Shown: piece after piece, positions 51,129 to 59,789 of the stretch
Position numbering within the stretch: position 1 is the stretch's first letter
Layout: the number at the start of each line of letters is the position of its first letter
Assembly: GCF_047468865.1 (NCBI RefSeq)
Contig: NZ_JBLGTV010000011.1
Location: 1 to 64,000, forward strand
Reading direction: 5' to 3'
From: Castellaniella hirudinis_A
GTDB taxonomy: Bacteria; Pseudomonadota; Gammaproteobacteria; Burkholderiales; Burkholderiaceae_B
Length of the DNA: 64,000 nucleotides
Translations under genes and position numbers: made by a program
Notes under the pieces: model-generated
What the model saw: the letters and a program-made list of their open reading frames with translations, nothing else
Database searches by the model: none
What the model was told of the DNA's origin: nothing

Positions 51129-52217
51129 TCATTGGAAAAAACGGGATTCATTTTTTTGCAGGATGATCCGCAAGCGGGCCATCACGTCGATATTGTTGCG
51201 TTCCATCTCGGCCAGGGCGGTCAGGGCTTCTTGGTGCCGGCCCGCATGAAAAGAGGCGACGGCGGCGCGGGCCTGGATGTGCACTGCGCGGTGCGGGGCC
51301 TCCAGCGCCCGGAAGCCTTCATCCTGGGCGAACAACGACCCCCCGTCCCCCTGGTAATACCATTGGCCCAGGCGGCATTGGGTCTCGTCGGGGATGTCTT
51401 CGGCCGTAGCCTGGGACAGGCCCAGAAAAATCCGATAGACGTTCAGCTTGATTTCCAGTTCTTCCAGATTGGCCAGTTCGACTTCGGACAGAATGGCGGC
51501 AAATGCCAGGGCGGCATTGCTGCCGTGGGACAGTTCCAGCATTTTGGAGGTGCGCGCCAGCACGGTATGGGCATCGGTGCTCAGAGTATCGGCATGGCTG
51601 GCATTGCGTTGGTTCAGACCGTCGATTTCCCCGGTTTGGGTCTGGATATCGGAGATCAGGTGGTTGATTTCGCGTGTCGCGTCCCCCGTGCGGCCGGCCA
51701 GGCTGCGGACTTCCTGGGCGATGACGGCAAAGCCGCGCCCCGCGTCGCCCGCCCGGGTGGCTTCGATCCCCGCATTGAAGGAAATCAGGTTGGTGCGCTT
51801 GGCCACGTCGCCGATCAGGCCCACGAAATTGTCGATGCGTTTGGTTTCCGCGCGCAGGGAGGCGACCCGCGTGGCCGAATCCCTGACCCCGGTGTTCATG
51901 TCGCTCAGGCCCTGGACGATGGTTTGCAAGGCATCGCGGCTGGCTTCGGATTCCTGGGCGGCGTGCTCGGCGGCGGTGCGGTTTTTTCCCAGCAGGGAGG
52001 ACAGGTCGCTGAAGGATTCTTTCAGGGTAATGACGGAATCGCCAAAGCGCGAGAGATTTTCCAGCAGCAGGCGATTCAGGGCTTGTTCTTGTCGCAGCGC
52101 CTGGTTGTGCTGCTTCAGGGTGTCGCATTCCTGGGCAAGTGCCTCGATGCGTTGGCGCGCCTGAACCGACCCCAGCAGCTGTTCTTCGACGGTCTTGCGC
52201 TTGCGTAGCGTAAACAA
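51129..52217 (-). CDS. Soluble methyl-accepting chemotaxis-type protein with CZB-like domain
   Basis: A 362-residue cytoplasmic receptor without transmembrane segments. A coiled coil (about 10-60) leads to the MCP signalling hairpin, including the tip region GLIGDVAKRTNLISFNAGIE, ATRAGDAGRGFAVIAQEVRS and GRTGDATREI. The C-terminal part resembles the chemoreceptor zinc-binding domain: KLNVYRIFLGLS, CRLGQWYYQGDG and the APHRAVH pair. The first zinc-ligand His of the canonical ELDHxxFK motif appears to be Glu here (NLEELEIK). Role in chemotaxis or another signalling path is open. Confidence 0.87.
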   Translation of the reverse strand: MFTLRKRKTVEEQLLGSVQARQRIEALAQECDTLKQHNQALRQEQALNRLLLENLSRFGDSVITLKESFSDLSSLLGKNRTAAEHAAQESEASRDALQTIVQGLSDMNTGVRDSATRVASLRAETKRIDNFVGLIGDVAKRTNLISFNAGIEATRAGDAGRGFAVIAQEVRSLAGRTGDATREINHLISDIQTQTGEIDGLNQRNASHADTLSTDAHTVLARTSKMLELSHGSNAALAFAAILSEVELANLEELEIKLNVYRIFLGLSQATAEDIPDETQCRLGQWYYQGDGGSLFAQDEGFRALEAPHRAVHIQARAAVASFHAGRHQEALTALAEMERNNIDVMARLRIILQKNESRFFQ

Positions 52218-52315
52218 GGGGTTCTCCGTGGTGTAGGTGTTAACCCCCTGATTCTAGCGGTTTGCTTTCGCGGCATGTCGTTTGCATGTGGCCGCGACAG
52301 GGTCTTGTCCGGGTT

Positions 52316-52657
52316 TTAGCTGTTTGCCTGGCAGGCCAGCAGGTCGGCGTCGCGGATGGTCCAGCTGTCCGAGCCGTCGATGGAGACATCTTCGATGATG
52401 CATTCGTCGCCGTCTTCATCCACCACGCGCACGTCCCAGACCCCGTTGTCGACGCCCGACAGCGTCAGCGAGTCGCCTTTTTCCAAGATGTCCTCGCCCA
52501 GGTGATCCTCGCCCCAGCTTTTCTGGCTGGCCGGAGAAAAATAAATCTCGTGGATTTCCCAGGACGATTGGTTGATGAATTTGACTTGGGCGGCCTGGGC
52601 AATCCAGGGCGCGCACAGCATAACGGCCGCCAGGGCCAGGGAATGACGCAGTTTCAT
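52316..52657 (-). CDS. Small secreted protein with acidic beta domain
   Basis: A 113-residue protein with a clean signal peptide (MKLRHSLALAAVMLCAPWIA-QAA). The mature part has IHEIYFSPAS, WGEDHLGED and a DEDGDECIIEDVSI stretch, a conserved family seen in other proteobacterial secreted proteins, whose function I cannot name. The acidic cluster suggests cation binding (inference). ATG at 52657 is chosen because it begins the signal peptide. Alone between the chemoreceptor and the divergent RCC1 gene. Confidence 0.75.
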   Translation of the reverse strand: MKLRHSLALAAVMLCAPWIAQAAQVKFINQSSWEIHEIYFSPASQKSWGEDHLGEDILEKGDSLTLSGVDNGVWDVRVVDEDGDECIIEDVSIDGSDSWTIRDADLLACQANS

Positions 52658-52911
52658 GCGGGTCTCCTTCAGAGAAAACGTCCCGGCGCGGGACGGGATG
52701 GGGGACATCGGATTCTACGCTGGCGCGGCAGGAATAAGCGGGTTTATGGGGGGGTTGATGCTTGAATGCGACAGCGGGGGTTCCCGGGCCGCGCACTGCG
52801 CGGGAAAAAAAGGCCGATTGCGGGCGCGATGACCCGTGCTATTGCCAATATTTCCCGCTTGCTTTTATGATGATCTAAATTTTTTAACAATCAATAATAA
52901 AGAGACACGTC
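52658..52911. other. Divergent region between secreted protein and RCC1-like gene
   Basis: The 60 bp before the RCC1-like ATG are strongly AT-rich (about 52859-52905), including TTGCTT (52859-52864) and TTTAAC (52883-52888) 18 bp apart as a possible promoter. AGAGAC near 52900-52905 is the only ribosome-site candidate. Confidence 0.35.
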
Positions 52912-53997
52912 ATGGCAATCCTCCAGATGAGTGCGGGTGCGCAGCGGTCTGTGGCGCTGGCGTCCGATGGCCTGGCATGGGGTTGGGGGGCTTTCAAGAC
53001 CGCCTATCCGCCCTTGCCGGATGACCTGCCCGCCGCGTTATGCGCCCCCGACAAGGCCGAGATCGGCCATCGCCGCTATGCGCAGCCCTACCCCCAGTCG
53101 CTCAATCCGGGCACGCCTTTCCAATCGGTGGCCGACGGGGCGGTGCATGTGCTCGGGGCCTGCGCCTCGGGGGGCCTGCTGGCGTGCCGGCCGGTCATCG
53201 CGCCTGATCGCGGCGCGGCCCATCAGGCGGTGCCCGCCGTGCCGGCCGGGGTGCGGCAGTTGGCCGGCATGCAAACCGTCAGCCTGGCGCTGCTGGCCGA
53301 TGGCCGGGTCTGGTCCTGGGGGTTCCAGCACCAGGGGCAGCTGGGGCGTCCGGCCGCCGTGGGCCACGCCGCGCCGGCGGCCGTGCCCGGCCTGCCGCCC
53401 ATCCAGCAACTGGCCTGCGGCACGACCCATGCCCTGGCGCTGGATCGCGCCGGAGCGGTCTGGTCCTGGGGGGGCAATCAGGCCGGGCAATTGGGGCAGG
53501 GCGGCCTGCGCACAGCCACATCGCCCGGCCGGGTCGACCTGCCCGTGGCCATTCGCCAGGTGGCGGCGGGGGATACCCACAGCCTGGCCCTGGACGAATC
53601 GGGCCGGCTATGGGCCTGGGGGGCCAACAACCATGGCCAACTGGGGCATGCCGATGCCGCGTATGCCACCCGGCCCGTCCCGGTGGACACTGCCTTCGGT
53701 CTGGCGCAGTTGGCGGCGGGGATGTTCTACACCGTGGCCTTGTCCGATCAGGGTGAGGTCTTCGCCTGGGGCTGGAACGGGTTGGGGCAGATGGGCCTGC
53801 CCCAGCCGCATTCGTCGCCGCAAGCGGTGCGGCTGCCGGGGCTGGCGCATATCACGCAGCTGGCCGCCGGCGCGGGCCATGTGCTGGCCACGGACAACCA
53901 GACCATCTACGCCTGGGGCGACAATCGCAGCGCGGCCTGCGGGCTGGCCGCCGAGCAGGCCGTCGTGCTGAAACCCAATCCCATTCATCTGGCCTAG
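52912..53997 (+). CDS. RCC1-repeat beta-propeller protein
   Basis: A 361-residue protein made of seven RCC1-type blades. Clear copies include LAGMQTVSLALLADGRVWSW, LACGTTHALALDRAGAVWSW, VAAGDTHSLALDESGRLWAW and LAAGMFYTVALSDQGEVFAW, each ending WGxxxxGQLG or similar; the second blade is degenerate. There is no signal peptide. RCC1-like propellers bind proteins or nucleic acids in eukaryotes; bacterial roles are mostly unknown. The multicopper oxidase gene starts 11 bp downstream, so the pair is very likely one transcript. Confidence 0.9.
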   Translation: MAILQMSAGAQRSVALASDGLAWGWGAFKTAYPPLPDDLPAALCAPDKAEIGHRRYAQPYPQSLNPGTPFQSVADGAVHVLGACASGGLLACRPVIAPDRGAAHQAVPAVPAGVRQLAGMQTVSLALLADGRVWSWGFQHQGQLGRPAAVGHAAPAAVPGLPPIQQLACGTTHALALDRAGAVWSWGGNQAGQLGQGGLRTATSPGRVDLPVAIRQVAAGDTHSLALDESGRLWAWGANNHGQLGHADAAYATRPVPVDTAFGLAQLAAGMFYTVALSDQGEVFAWGWNGLGQMGLPQPHSSPQAVRLPGLAHITQLAAGAGHVLATDNQTIYAWGDNRSAACGLAAEQAVVLKPNPIHLA

Positions 53998-54008
53998 GAC
54001 GCACAATC

Positions 54009-55727
54009 ATGGACGATACACGCGATGCCGCCGACCCCAAGCGCCGCGAGATTCTGCGGTGGTCGATGGGCCTGTCCGCGGGCTTGCTGCTGGCCCCGTT
54101 GGCGGGCTGCGACAGCGGCGGGGGCGATGACCCCCTCGACGCAACCGCGGACACCTTGCCGGAGGCCCCGCGCATCGTGGCCCGGAACGGCCTGATCGAC
54201 CTCACCCTGGAGGCCGCCTATGCCAGCAATCCCATGCAGTTCGCCGCGGTGGGCCAGGCTGTCTACCCCGGGGTTGCGCAGGCCAGGGACACCGCTCTGC
54301 GCAATTACAATGGCGCCCTGCTGGCGCCCACCTTGCAGCTCAACGCGGGGGATACGCTGCGCGTCCTGCTGCTCAACCACCTGCCGGCCAACGACGGCCA
54401 GGCGTCGTCCCTGAGCTACCTGAACTACCAGAACAGCACGAACCTGCATTTTCACGGCCTGCACGTCGATCCGGGCATCATTCGCCCCGGGGTGTATGGG
54501 GACTATGTGGTCGACACCCCCGATGCGGGGGTGGCGCCCGGCGGCAGCCGGCTGCACGAAATCCGCCTGCCGGAGAACCACAGCAACGGCATCTACTGGT
54601 ATCACCCGCACTTGCACGGGTCGACCACCACGCAGGTGGTCAATGGCATGTTTGGCGCCATTCAGGTGCATACTCCGCGCAACGACTTCGATCTGCCGGA
54701 CGGCGTGCGCGACAGAATCATGTTCGTGCATCGCCTGAACCTGTCGGCCGGCGGCCGCAGCGACACCCTGTACGACTACATCGGCAATGCCAACAGCGCC
54801 TTCATGCTGAATGGGGTGTATCAGCCCACCCTGGTCATGCGGCCCGGCGAAATCCAGAACTGGCATTTCGTCAATTCCGATGTGTTCTACCCCTTCAATC
54901 CCGTGCTGGACGACCACACCCTGTGGCAGTACGCCCGCGACGGCAATGTGCTGGCGCGCACCTTCCGGCCTGTCAATGCCGACACCGCGTCGCAGTTGGA
55001 CAACCGGCACTGGCCGGGCAACGTCATCTATCCCGGCAATCGCAGCTCGGTGCTGGTGCAGGCCAGCCAGACCCCGGGCACCTATTATTTGCGCGCCGCC
55101 AAAGCGCCCTCCAGCACCGACCCGGAAATCGTCGCCCGCATCGTGGTCGAGGGCGCGCCGGTGAGCGCCGCGCTGCCCAGCCCGAACCGCCTGCCGATCT
55201 ATGACGGCCACCTTCCCATCACGGATGCCGAACTCGCCCAGCACGGCGGCAAGACCCGCGCCCTGATCCTGGCGGTTTTGAGCAAAGACAGCCCGTTGCT
55301 GCCCCAGCCGATTCCGGCGGATGAAGAATGGTTCATCCCCGATGCGGACGGCGTGTCTTTGGCCAATACTGTGTTTTCCACCGGGAACGTCGGCGTCCGG
55401 CTGGCCCCATTCCAGTCGGCGTTGGCGGCCACGCAGACCATCGCCCTGAATGCCGTGGAAGAATGGACCCTCTATAATCTGAACGGCTACCCCCATCCTT
55501 TTCATATTCACGTCAATGACTGCTACGTCGTGAAGGTCAATGGAGAAGACATCGAGCCCTATTGGGCCGATACCATTCCCCTGGCCCCCAACGGCACCCC
55601 GGATCAACCCACCTCCATTACCTTTCGCAGCCGCTTCACGGATTTCACCGGAAAATTTGTCTGGCATTGTCATGCCCTGGATCATGAGGACATGGGCATG
55701 ATGGAATTGGTCGAGGTGCGCGCCTGA
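54009..55727 (+). CDS. Multicopper oxidase, Tat-exported
   Basis: A 572-residue three-cupredoxin-domain oxidase. The N-terminus has a twin-arginine motif (KRREILRW), a hydrophobic core and a lipobox-like LAGC, suggesting Tat export and possible lipidation. All four copper-binding segments are present: HFHGLH, YWYHPHLHG, HPFHIHV and HCHALDHEDMGMM (T1 Cys, His, Met). It could oxidise Cu(I), Fe(II), Mn(II) or phenols; no methionine-rich insert typical of CueO was noticed. The RCC1 gene precedes it by 11 bp. Confidence 0.92.
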   Translation: MDDTRDAADPKRREILRWSMGLSAGLLLAPLAGCDSGGGDDPLDATADTLPEAPRIVARNGLIDLTLEAAYASNPMQFAAVGQAVYPGVAQARDTALRNYNGALLAPTLQLNAGDTLRVLLLNHLPANDGQASSLSYLNYQNSTNLHFHGLHVDPGIIRPGVYGDYVVDTPDAGVAPGGSRLHEIRLPENHSNGIYWYHPHLHGSTTTQVVNGMFGAIQVHTPRNDFDLPDGVRDRIMFVHRLNLSAGGRSDTLYDYIGNANSAFMLNGVYQPTLVMRPGEIQNWHFVNSDVFYPFNPVLDDHTLWQYARDGNVLARTFRPVNADTASQLDNRHWPGNVIYPGNRSSVLVQASQTPGTYYLRAAKAPSSTDPEIVARIVVEGAPVSAALPSPNRLPIYDGHLPITDAELAQHGGKTRALILAVLSKDSPLLPQPIPADEEWFIPDADGVSLANTVFSTGNVGVRLAPFQSALAATQTIALNAVEEWTLYNLNGYPHPFHIHVNDCYVVKVNGEDIEPYWADTIPLAPNGTPDQPTSITFRSRFTDFTGKFVWHCHALDHEDMGMMELVEVRA

Positions 55728-55732
55728 AACTC

Positions 55733-56296
55733 ATGCCCGCCGCCACACTCAAAATCAAACTGCGTCCCCTGGAACGCGTAGACCTGCAATTTGTGCATCA
55801 GCTGGATAACAATGCCAGCGTGATGCGCTATTGGTTCGAAGAACCCTACGCCACCTTTACCGAACTGCAATCCTTGTACGATCAGCACGTCCACGACCAA
55901 AGCGAACGCCGCTTCATCGTGGAATGCGAGGGCGAAAAAGCCGGACTGGTGGAATTGGTGGAAATCGACCACGTTCACCGCCGGGCCGAATTCCAGATCA
56001 TCATCGCGCCGGATTATCAGGGCAAGGGTCTGGCCTTGCGGGCCACGCGGCTGGCGCTGGAATACGGCTTCAAGGTGCTGAACCTGTACAAGCTGTACCT
56101 GATCGTGGATCAGGAAAACAAAAAAGCCATCCACATCTATACCAAGCTGGGCTTTGTGGCCGAAGGCCGGCTGCAAGACGAATTCTTCGTCAATGGCGAA
56201 TACCGCAGCGTGATCCGCATGCGTTTGTTCCAGCAGGACTACCTGAAACTGCACAAGCCGGTGGCGCCGAAGCAAACAGAAAACGCGGCCTTGTAA
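55733..56296 (+). CDS. speG: Spermidine N1-acetyltransferase
   Basis: A 187-residue GNAT acetyltransferase very like E. coli SpeG: VHQLDNNASVMRYWFEEPY, SERRFIVECEGEKAGLVELV and FQIIIAPDYQGKGLA (acetyl-CoA loop) and NLYKLYLIVDQENKKAIHIY. It acetylates spermidine or spermine to prevent polyamine toxicity. It starts 5 bp after the multicopper oxidase stop, so it probably belongs to the same transcript, an unusual association. Confidence 0.94.
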   Translation: MPAATLKIKLRPLERVDLQFVHQLDNNASVMRYWFEEPYATFTELQSLYDQHVHDQSERRFIVECEGEKAGLVELVEIDHVHRRAEFQIIIAPDYQGKGLALRATRLALEYGFKVLNLYKLYLIVDQENKKAIHIYTKLGFVAEGRLQDEFFVNGEYRSVIRMRLFQQDYLKLHKPVAPKQTENAAL

Positions 56297-56428
56297 AGGT
56301 AAAAGCCGGGTAATGGTGAAAGCCGGATAAAGGCCGGCGGGCCTGCCCCGGCTGGGGTCTGGCGGCGCCAGCCTGCGCCGGGCCGCGCCTTGGGCGGGCG
56401 GCCGCCGTGCGGGGCGGGTCAGATCAGG

Positions 56429-57001
56429 TCAGGACTGGGCCTGATAGGCGGCGACCCCCTGCTGGCGGGCGTAGGCGCTTGGGTGGGGGGCGTCCTCGCT
56501 TTGGCGGGTGTCGCGCAGCAGTTCCTGCTGGGCCTGGATCATGGTCGCCATGGCCTGGGCCGCCACGGCGCGATCCTGGCTGGAGGGGTCGCTGGGCGCG
56601 GTGGCGGCCGCGATCACCGTGCGCATTTTGTCGATGGTGGCCTGCGGGTCGCCCGAGATGGTGGACATGTCGATGGAGACTTCGCCGCCCACCGCGTACA
56701 ACTGGCCGTCCGGGCCGCGCTCGTAGCTGAAGGTGGCCGACCCGGCCAGCGCGCCGCCCGCGGCCTGGTGCGCGGCCTCGTGCTGGCGAACCGCCTGGTC
56801 GCGCGCTTTCAGTTCCTGGATTTGCGCCAGCTGTTCTTCGGTGTATTCCCGATCCGGGCCGCCGGCTGCGGTTTCCTGGGGGCGCAGCCGCCCGGCTTCG
56901 GTGCCCTGAACGACGCGATTCCGGCCGGCCCCCGGGGTATGGGACGCCGCGGGCAGATAAGCGGTTTGGGGTTGGACACCCCCGATGGCGGAAATGGGCA
57001 T
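56429..57001 (-). CDS. Putative metalloprotease, SprA-related family
   Basis: A 190-residue protein of the putative metalloprotease CJM1_0395/SprA family. The zinc motif HEAAH is at about residues 74-78 (AVRQHEAAHQAAGG), followed by the family's SATFSYERGPDGQLYAVGGE and SIDMSTISGDP, and a long helix. No signal peptide. Related eukaryote-like names notwithstanding, substrate and role are unknown. It lies just downstream of ackA on the same strand and may be the last gene of that run. Confidence 0.85.
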   Translation of the reverse strand: MPISAIGGVQPQTAYLPAASHTPGAGRNRVVQGTEAGRLRPQETAAGGPDREYTEEQLAQIQELKARDQAVRQHEAAHQAAGGALAGSATFSYERGPDGQLYAVGGEVSIDMSTISGDPQATIDKMRTVIAAATAPSDPSSQDRAVAAQAMATMIQAQQELLRDTRQSEDAPHPSAYARQQGVAAYQAQS

Positions 57002-57032
57002 GGGTGCCTCCCGGGTGGGCGGTTGATGCCTA

Positions 57033-58265
57033 TTATAGGGTCAAGCCGGGGTTCGGGGGCGGCGCGGCCTGCGCCGGTTCCGCCGCCAGCAGGGCCGCCG
57101 CCTCGCGGGCCGCCACGCGGCCTTCGTCGGTGGGAATCACCCAGATTTCGATCCGGCTGTCGGGGGCATGGATGGCCCAGGCGCCCCGGCCCAGGGCCTG
57201 CAGATTGCGTTCGGGGTCGATGCGCAGGCCCATCCAGCCCAGGCAGTCGCACACTTGCTGGCGCAGGATCGCGTCGTTTTCGCCGATGCCCCCGCTGAAG
57301 GCCAGCAGATCCAGCCCCCCCAGGCAGGCCGTCAGGGCGCCGGTCTCGCGCACGATGCGGTGCGTGAACTGGTCGATGGCGCGCTGGGCGCACGCGCTGC
57401 CATCGGCGCGCAGGCGGCGCATGTCCGCCGAAATCCCCGACACCCCCAGCAGGCCGCATTGCTTGTACAGCAGCGTTTCGATCTGCGCGTGCGTCCAGCC
57501 CTGTTCCAGCAGAAACAGCAGCACCCCGGCATCCAGCGACCCGCTGCGGGTGCCCATCATCAGACCGTCCAGCGCGGAAAACCCCATGGTCGTGGCCACG
57601 CTGACGCCATTGCGCATGGCGCACAGGCTGGCCCCGTTGCCCAGGTGCGCCATGATGGCCCGGCCGTGTCCGCGCAAGGTTTTTTCCCGCAGGACAGATT
57701 GGATGTACTGGTACGATAGGCCGTGAAACCCATAGCGGCGGATGCCTTGTTCGCGCAGGCTCTGCGGCAGGGCGAACGCGTAGTCGACTTCGGGCATGTG
57801 CGCATGAAAGGCCGTGTCGAAGCAGGCGATCTGCGGCACATCGGGGAAGGCCGCGCGAAACCGGCGGATGCCCTCCAGATTGTGCGGCTGGTGCAAGGGG
57901 GCCAGCGAATTCAGCCGCGCCAGCTGCGCCAGGACGTCGTCCGTGACGCGGACGCTGTGCGTGAATGTGCTGCCGCCGTGCACCACCCGATGAGCCACAG
58001 CCTGCAGGCCCTTGGCCGCATCCAGGGTCTGGATCAGGGTGTGCAATCGCCCCAGGGCGGCATCGAAAGGGGATTCGCCCGGGGCGACGGCCAGGGCCTC
58101 CCGGTGGGACTGGCCGTGATGGTTCCAGCCCATTTCGGGCTGGCCGCCGGGTTCCAGCCCCTGGATGTTGCCCGCCAGGTCGTGCGCCTGGGCCTGCCCA
58201 TCGAGGAGGGCGTGCAGAGAAAATTTCAATGACGAGGAACCGGCATTGACGGCAAGAATGGCCAT
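57033..58265 (-). CDS. ackA: Acetate kinase
   Basis: Interconverts acetyl phosphate and acetate with ADP/ATP. The 410-residue protein has the family's LAVNAGSSSLKFSL start, HRVVHGG, FDTAFH, YGFHGLS, AHLGNGAS, and the GTRSGSLDAG and FSGGIGEN nucleotide-binding elements. The start at 58265 is fixed by MAILAVNAGSSS. It follows the MaoC-PTA fusion gene by 31 bp, giving a matched acyl-CoA to acyl phosphate to acid route in one operon. Confidence 0.96.
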   Translation of the reverse strand: MAILAVNAGSSSLKFSLHALLDGQAQAHDLAGNIQGLEPGGQPEMGWNHHGQSHREALAVAPGESPFDAALGRLHTLIQTLDAAKGLQAVAHRVVHGGSTFTHSVRVTDDVLAQLARLNSLAPLHQPHNLEGIRRFRAAFPDVPQIACFDTAFHAHMPEVDYAFALPQSLREQGIRRYGFHGLSYQYIQSVLREKTLRGHGRAIMAHLGNGASLCAMRNGVSVATTMGFSALDGLMMGTRSGSLDAGVLLFLLEQGWTHAQIETLLYKQCGLLGVSGISADMRRLRADGSACAQRAIDQFTHRIVRETGALTACLGGLDLLAFSGGIGENDAILRQQVCDCLGWMGLRIDPERNLQALGRGAWAIHAPDSRIEIWVIPTDEGRVAAREAAALLAAEPAQAAPPPNPGLTL

Positions 58266-58296
58266 GATGGCGCTCCGTGAGTGGACGTTTCCGGGA

Positions 58297-59739
58297 TCAG
58301 CCCAGTTTCCAGGCATCCTGGGCCTGTTTCCGGCGTTCGTGGTGGGCGGCCAGCACGGCCAGGATGGCCGAGGCGACGCGCACGGTGGGGCCGTCGGCCC
58401 GGCTGGTCAGGGCGATGGGCACGCGCGCGCCCAGCACCAGGCCCGAGCCGCTGGCCCCGGCCAGGTATTCCAGCTGCTTGGCCACCATATTGCCGCTTTC
58501 CAGATCGGGGACGGCCAGGATGTCGGCCTGGCCGGCCACGGCGGAGGTGATGCCCTTGGTGCGCACCGCATCCATGGAAATGGCGTTGTCGAACGCCAGC
58601 GGGCCGTCCAGCAGGCCGTTCTGTATCTGTCCCCGGTCGGCCATTTTGCACAAGGCCGCGGCGTCCAGGGTGGACGGGATGCCGGGGGTGACGGTCTCGA
58701 CCGCCGACAGGATGGCCACCTTGGGCTGTTCGGTGCCCAATACCTGGGCAAAGTCGATGGCGTTCTGGATGATGTCGGCTTTTTCCAGCAGCGTGGGGCG
58801 GATGTTGATGGCGGCGTCCGTGATGATCAGCGGCTTGGCATACAGCGGCACGTCGAAACGGAATACGTGGGACAGACGCCGTCCGGTGCGCAGAGCCGGC
58901 TGGGCCAGCACGGCTTTGAGTAGTTCGTCGGTATGCAGGCTGCCCTTCATCAGGGTGTCCACTTCGCGCCGTGCCGCCATGCCCGCGGCCCATTCGGCGG
59001 CGGCGTGGCTGTGCTCCACCGCCACGATCTCGGCGCCGCGCAGGTCGATGCCGGCCGCTTCGGCCACTCGGCGGATACGGCCTTCGGGGCCGATCAGCAC
59101 CGGCTGGATCAGGCCGTGGCGGGCCGCGTCCATGGCCCCGCTCAACGACCCCGCATCCACGGGGTGAACCACGGCGCAGCGCACGGTTTCCAGGTGGCGC
59201 ACCTGGTCGTACAGGGCATTGAAGCGGGCTTCGGGGTCGAACAATTGGATGTGGGGCGCGTTGATGCGCTGCACCCGGACTTTCTGCGTGGGCGGCATCA
59301 GCTTGGCCTCGCCCTTCAGGACGACTTCACCTTGTTGGTTGGTGACCAGGCAGTCCATTTTGACGCGTTTTTTCTCGTCGTCTTTTTCGGCGACCGTGGC
59401 CAGCACGGTGAGGGTGTCGCCGATGCGAACCGGGCGGGTGAACTTGAGCTCCTGGCCCAGGTAAATCGTGCCGGGACCGGGAAACTGGGTGCCGAACAGG
59501 GCGGAAATCAGCGCGGCGCCCAGCATGCCGTGGGCGATCACCCCCTGGAACATGGTGGCGTCCGCATAGGCGGGGTTCAAATGGGCCGGGTTGATGTCGC
59601 CCGAGACAGCGGCAAAGGCCTGGATGTCGCTCAGGGTGACGGTGCGCAGCAGGCGCGCGTTTTGGCCGACGGCCAGTTCGTCGTAGGTGACGTTTTCCAT
59701 CCAGGCGGCGTTCGTGTCGGATTGGGTTGCGTGGTTCAT
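58297..59739 (-). CDS. MaoC-like hydratase fused to phosphate acyltransferase
   Basis: A 480-residue two-domain protein. The N-terminal MaoC hot-dog domain (residues about 15-150; FAAVSGDINPAHLNPAYAD has the hydratase Asp-x5-His) is fused to a phosphate acetyl/butyryltransferase (about 175-470; HPVDAGSLSGAMDAARHG, AVETVTPGIPSTLDAAALCK, GSGLVLGARVPIALTSRADG). Such bifunctional enoyl-CoA hydratase/PTA proteins are known near PHA genes. It may hydrate crotonyl-CoA-type substrates and exchange CoA for phosphate. Start at 59739 chosen over a longer open frame. Confidence 0.92.
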   Translation of the reverse strand: MNHATQSDTNAAWMENVTYDELAVGQNARLLRTVTLSDIQAFAAVSGDINPAHLNPAYADATMFQGVIAHGMLGAALISALFGTQFPGPGTIYLGQELKFTRPVRIGDTLTVLATVAEKDDEKKRVKMDCLVTNQQGEVVLKGEAKLMPPTQKVRVQRINAPHIQLFDPEARFNALYDQVRHLETVRCAVVHPVDAGSLSGAMDAARHGLIQPVLIGPEGRIRRVAEAAGIDLRGAEIVAVEHSHAAAEWAAGMAARREVDTLMKGSLHTDELLKAVLAQPALRTGRRLSHVFRFDVPLYAKPLIITDAAINIRPTLLEKADIIQNAIDFAQVLGTEQPKVAILSAVETVTPGIPSTLDAAALCKMADRGQIQNGLLDGPLAFDNAISMDAVRTKGITSAVAGQADILAVPDLESGNMVAKQLEYLAGASGSGLVLGARVPIALTSRADGPTVRVASAILAVLAAHHERRKQAQDAWKLG

Positions 59740-59789
59740 GGCGGCGGGAGTCCGTTTCAGCAAAGGGAGGGGAGGGTTCTGCGGGACGG

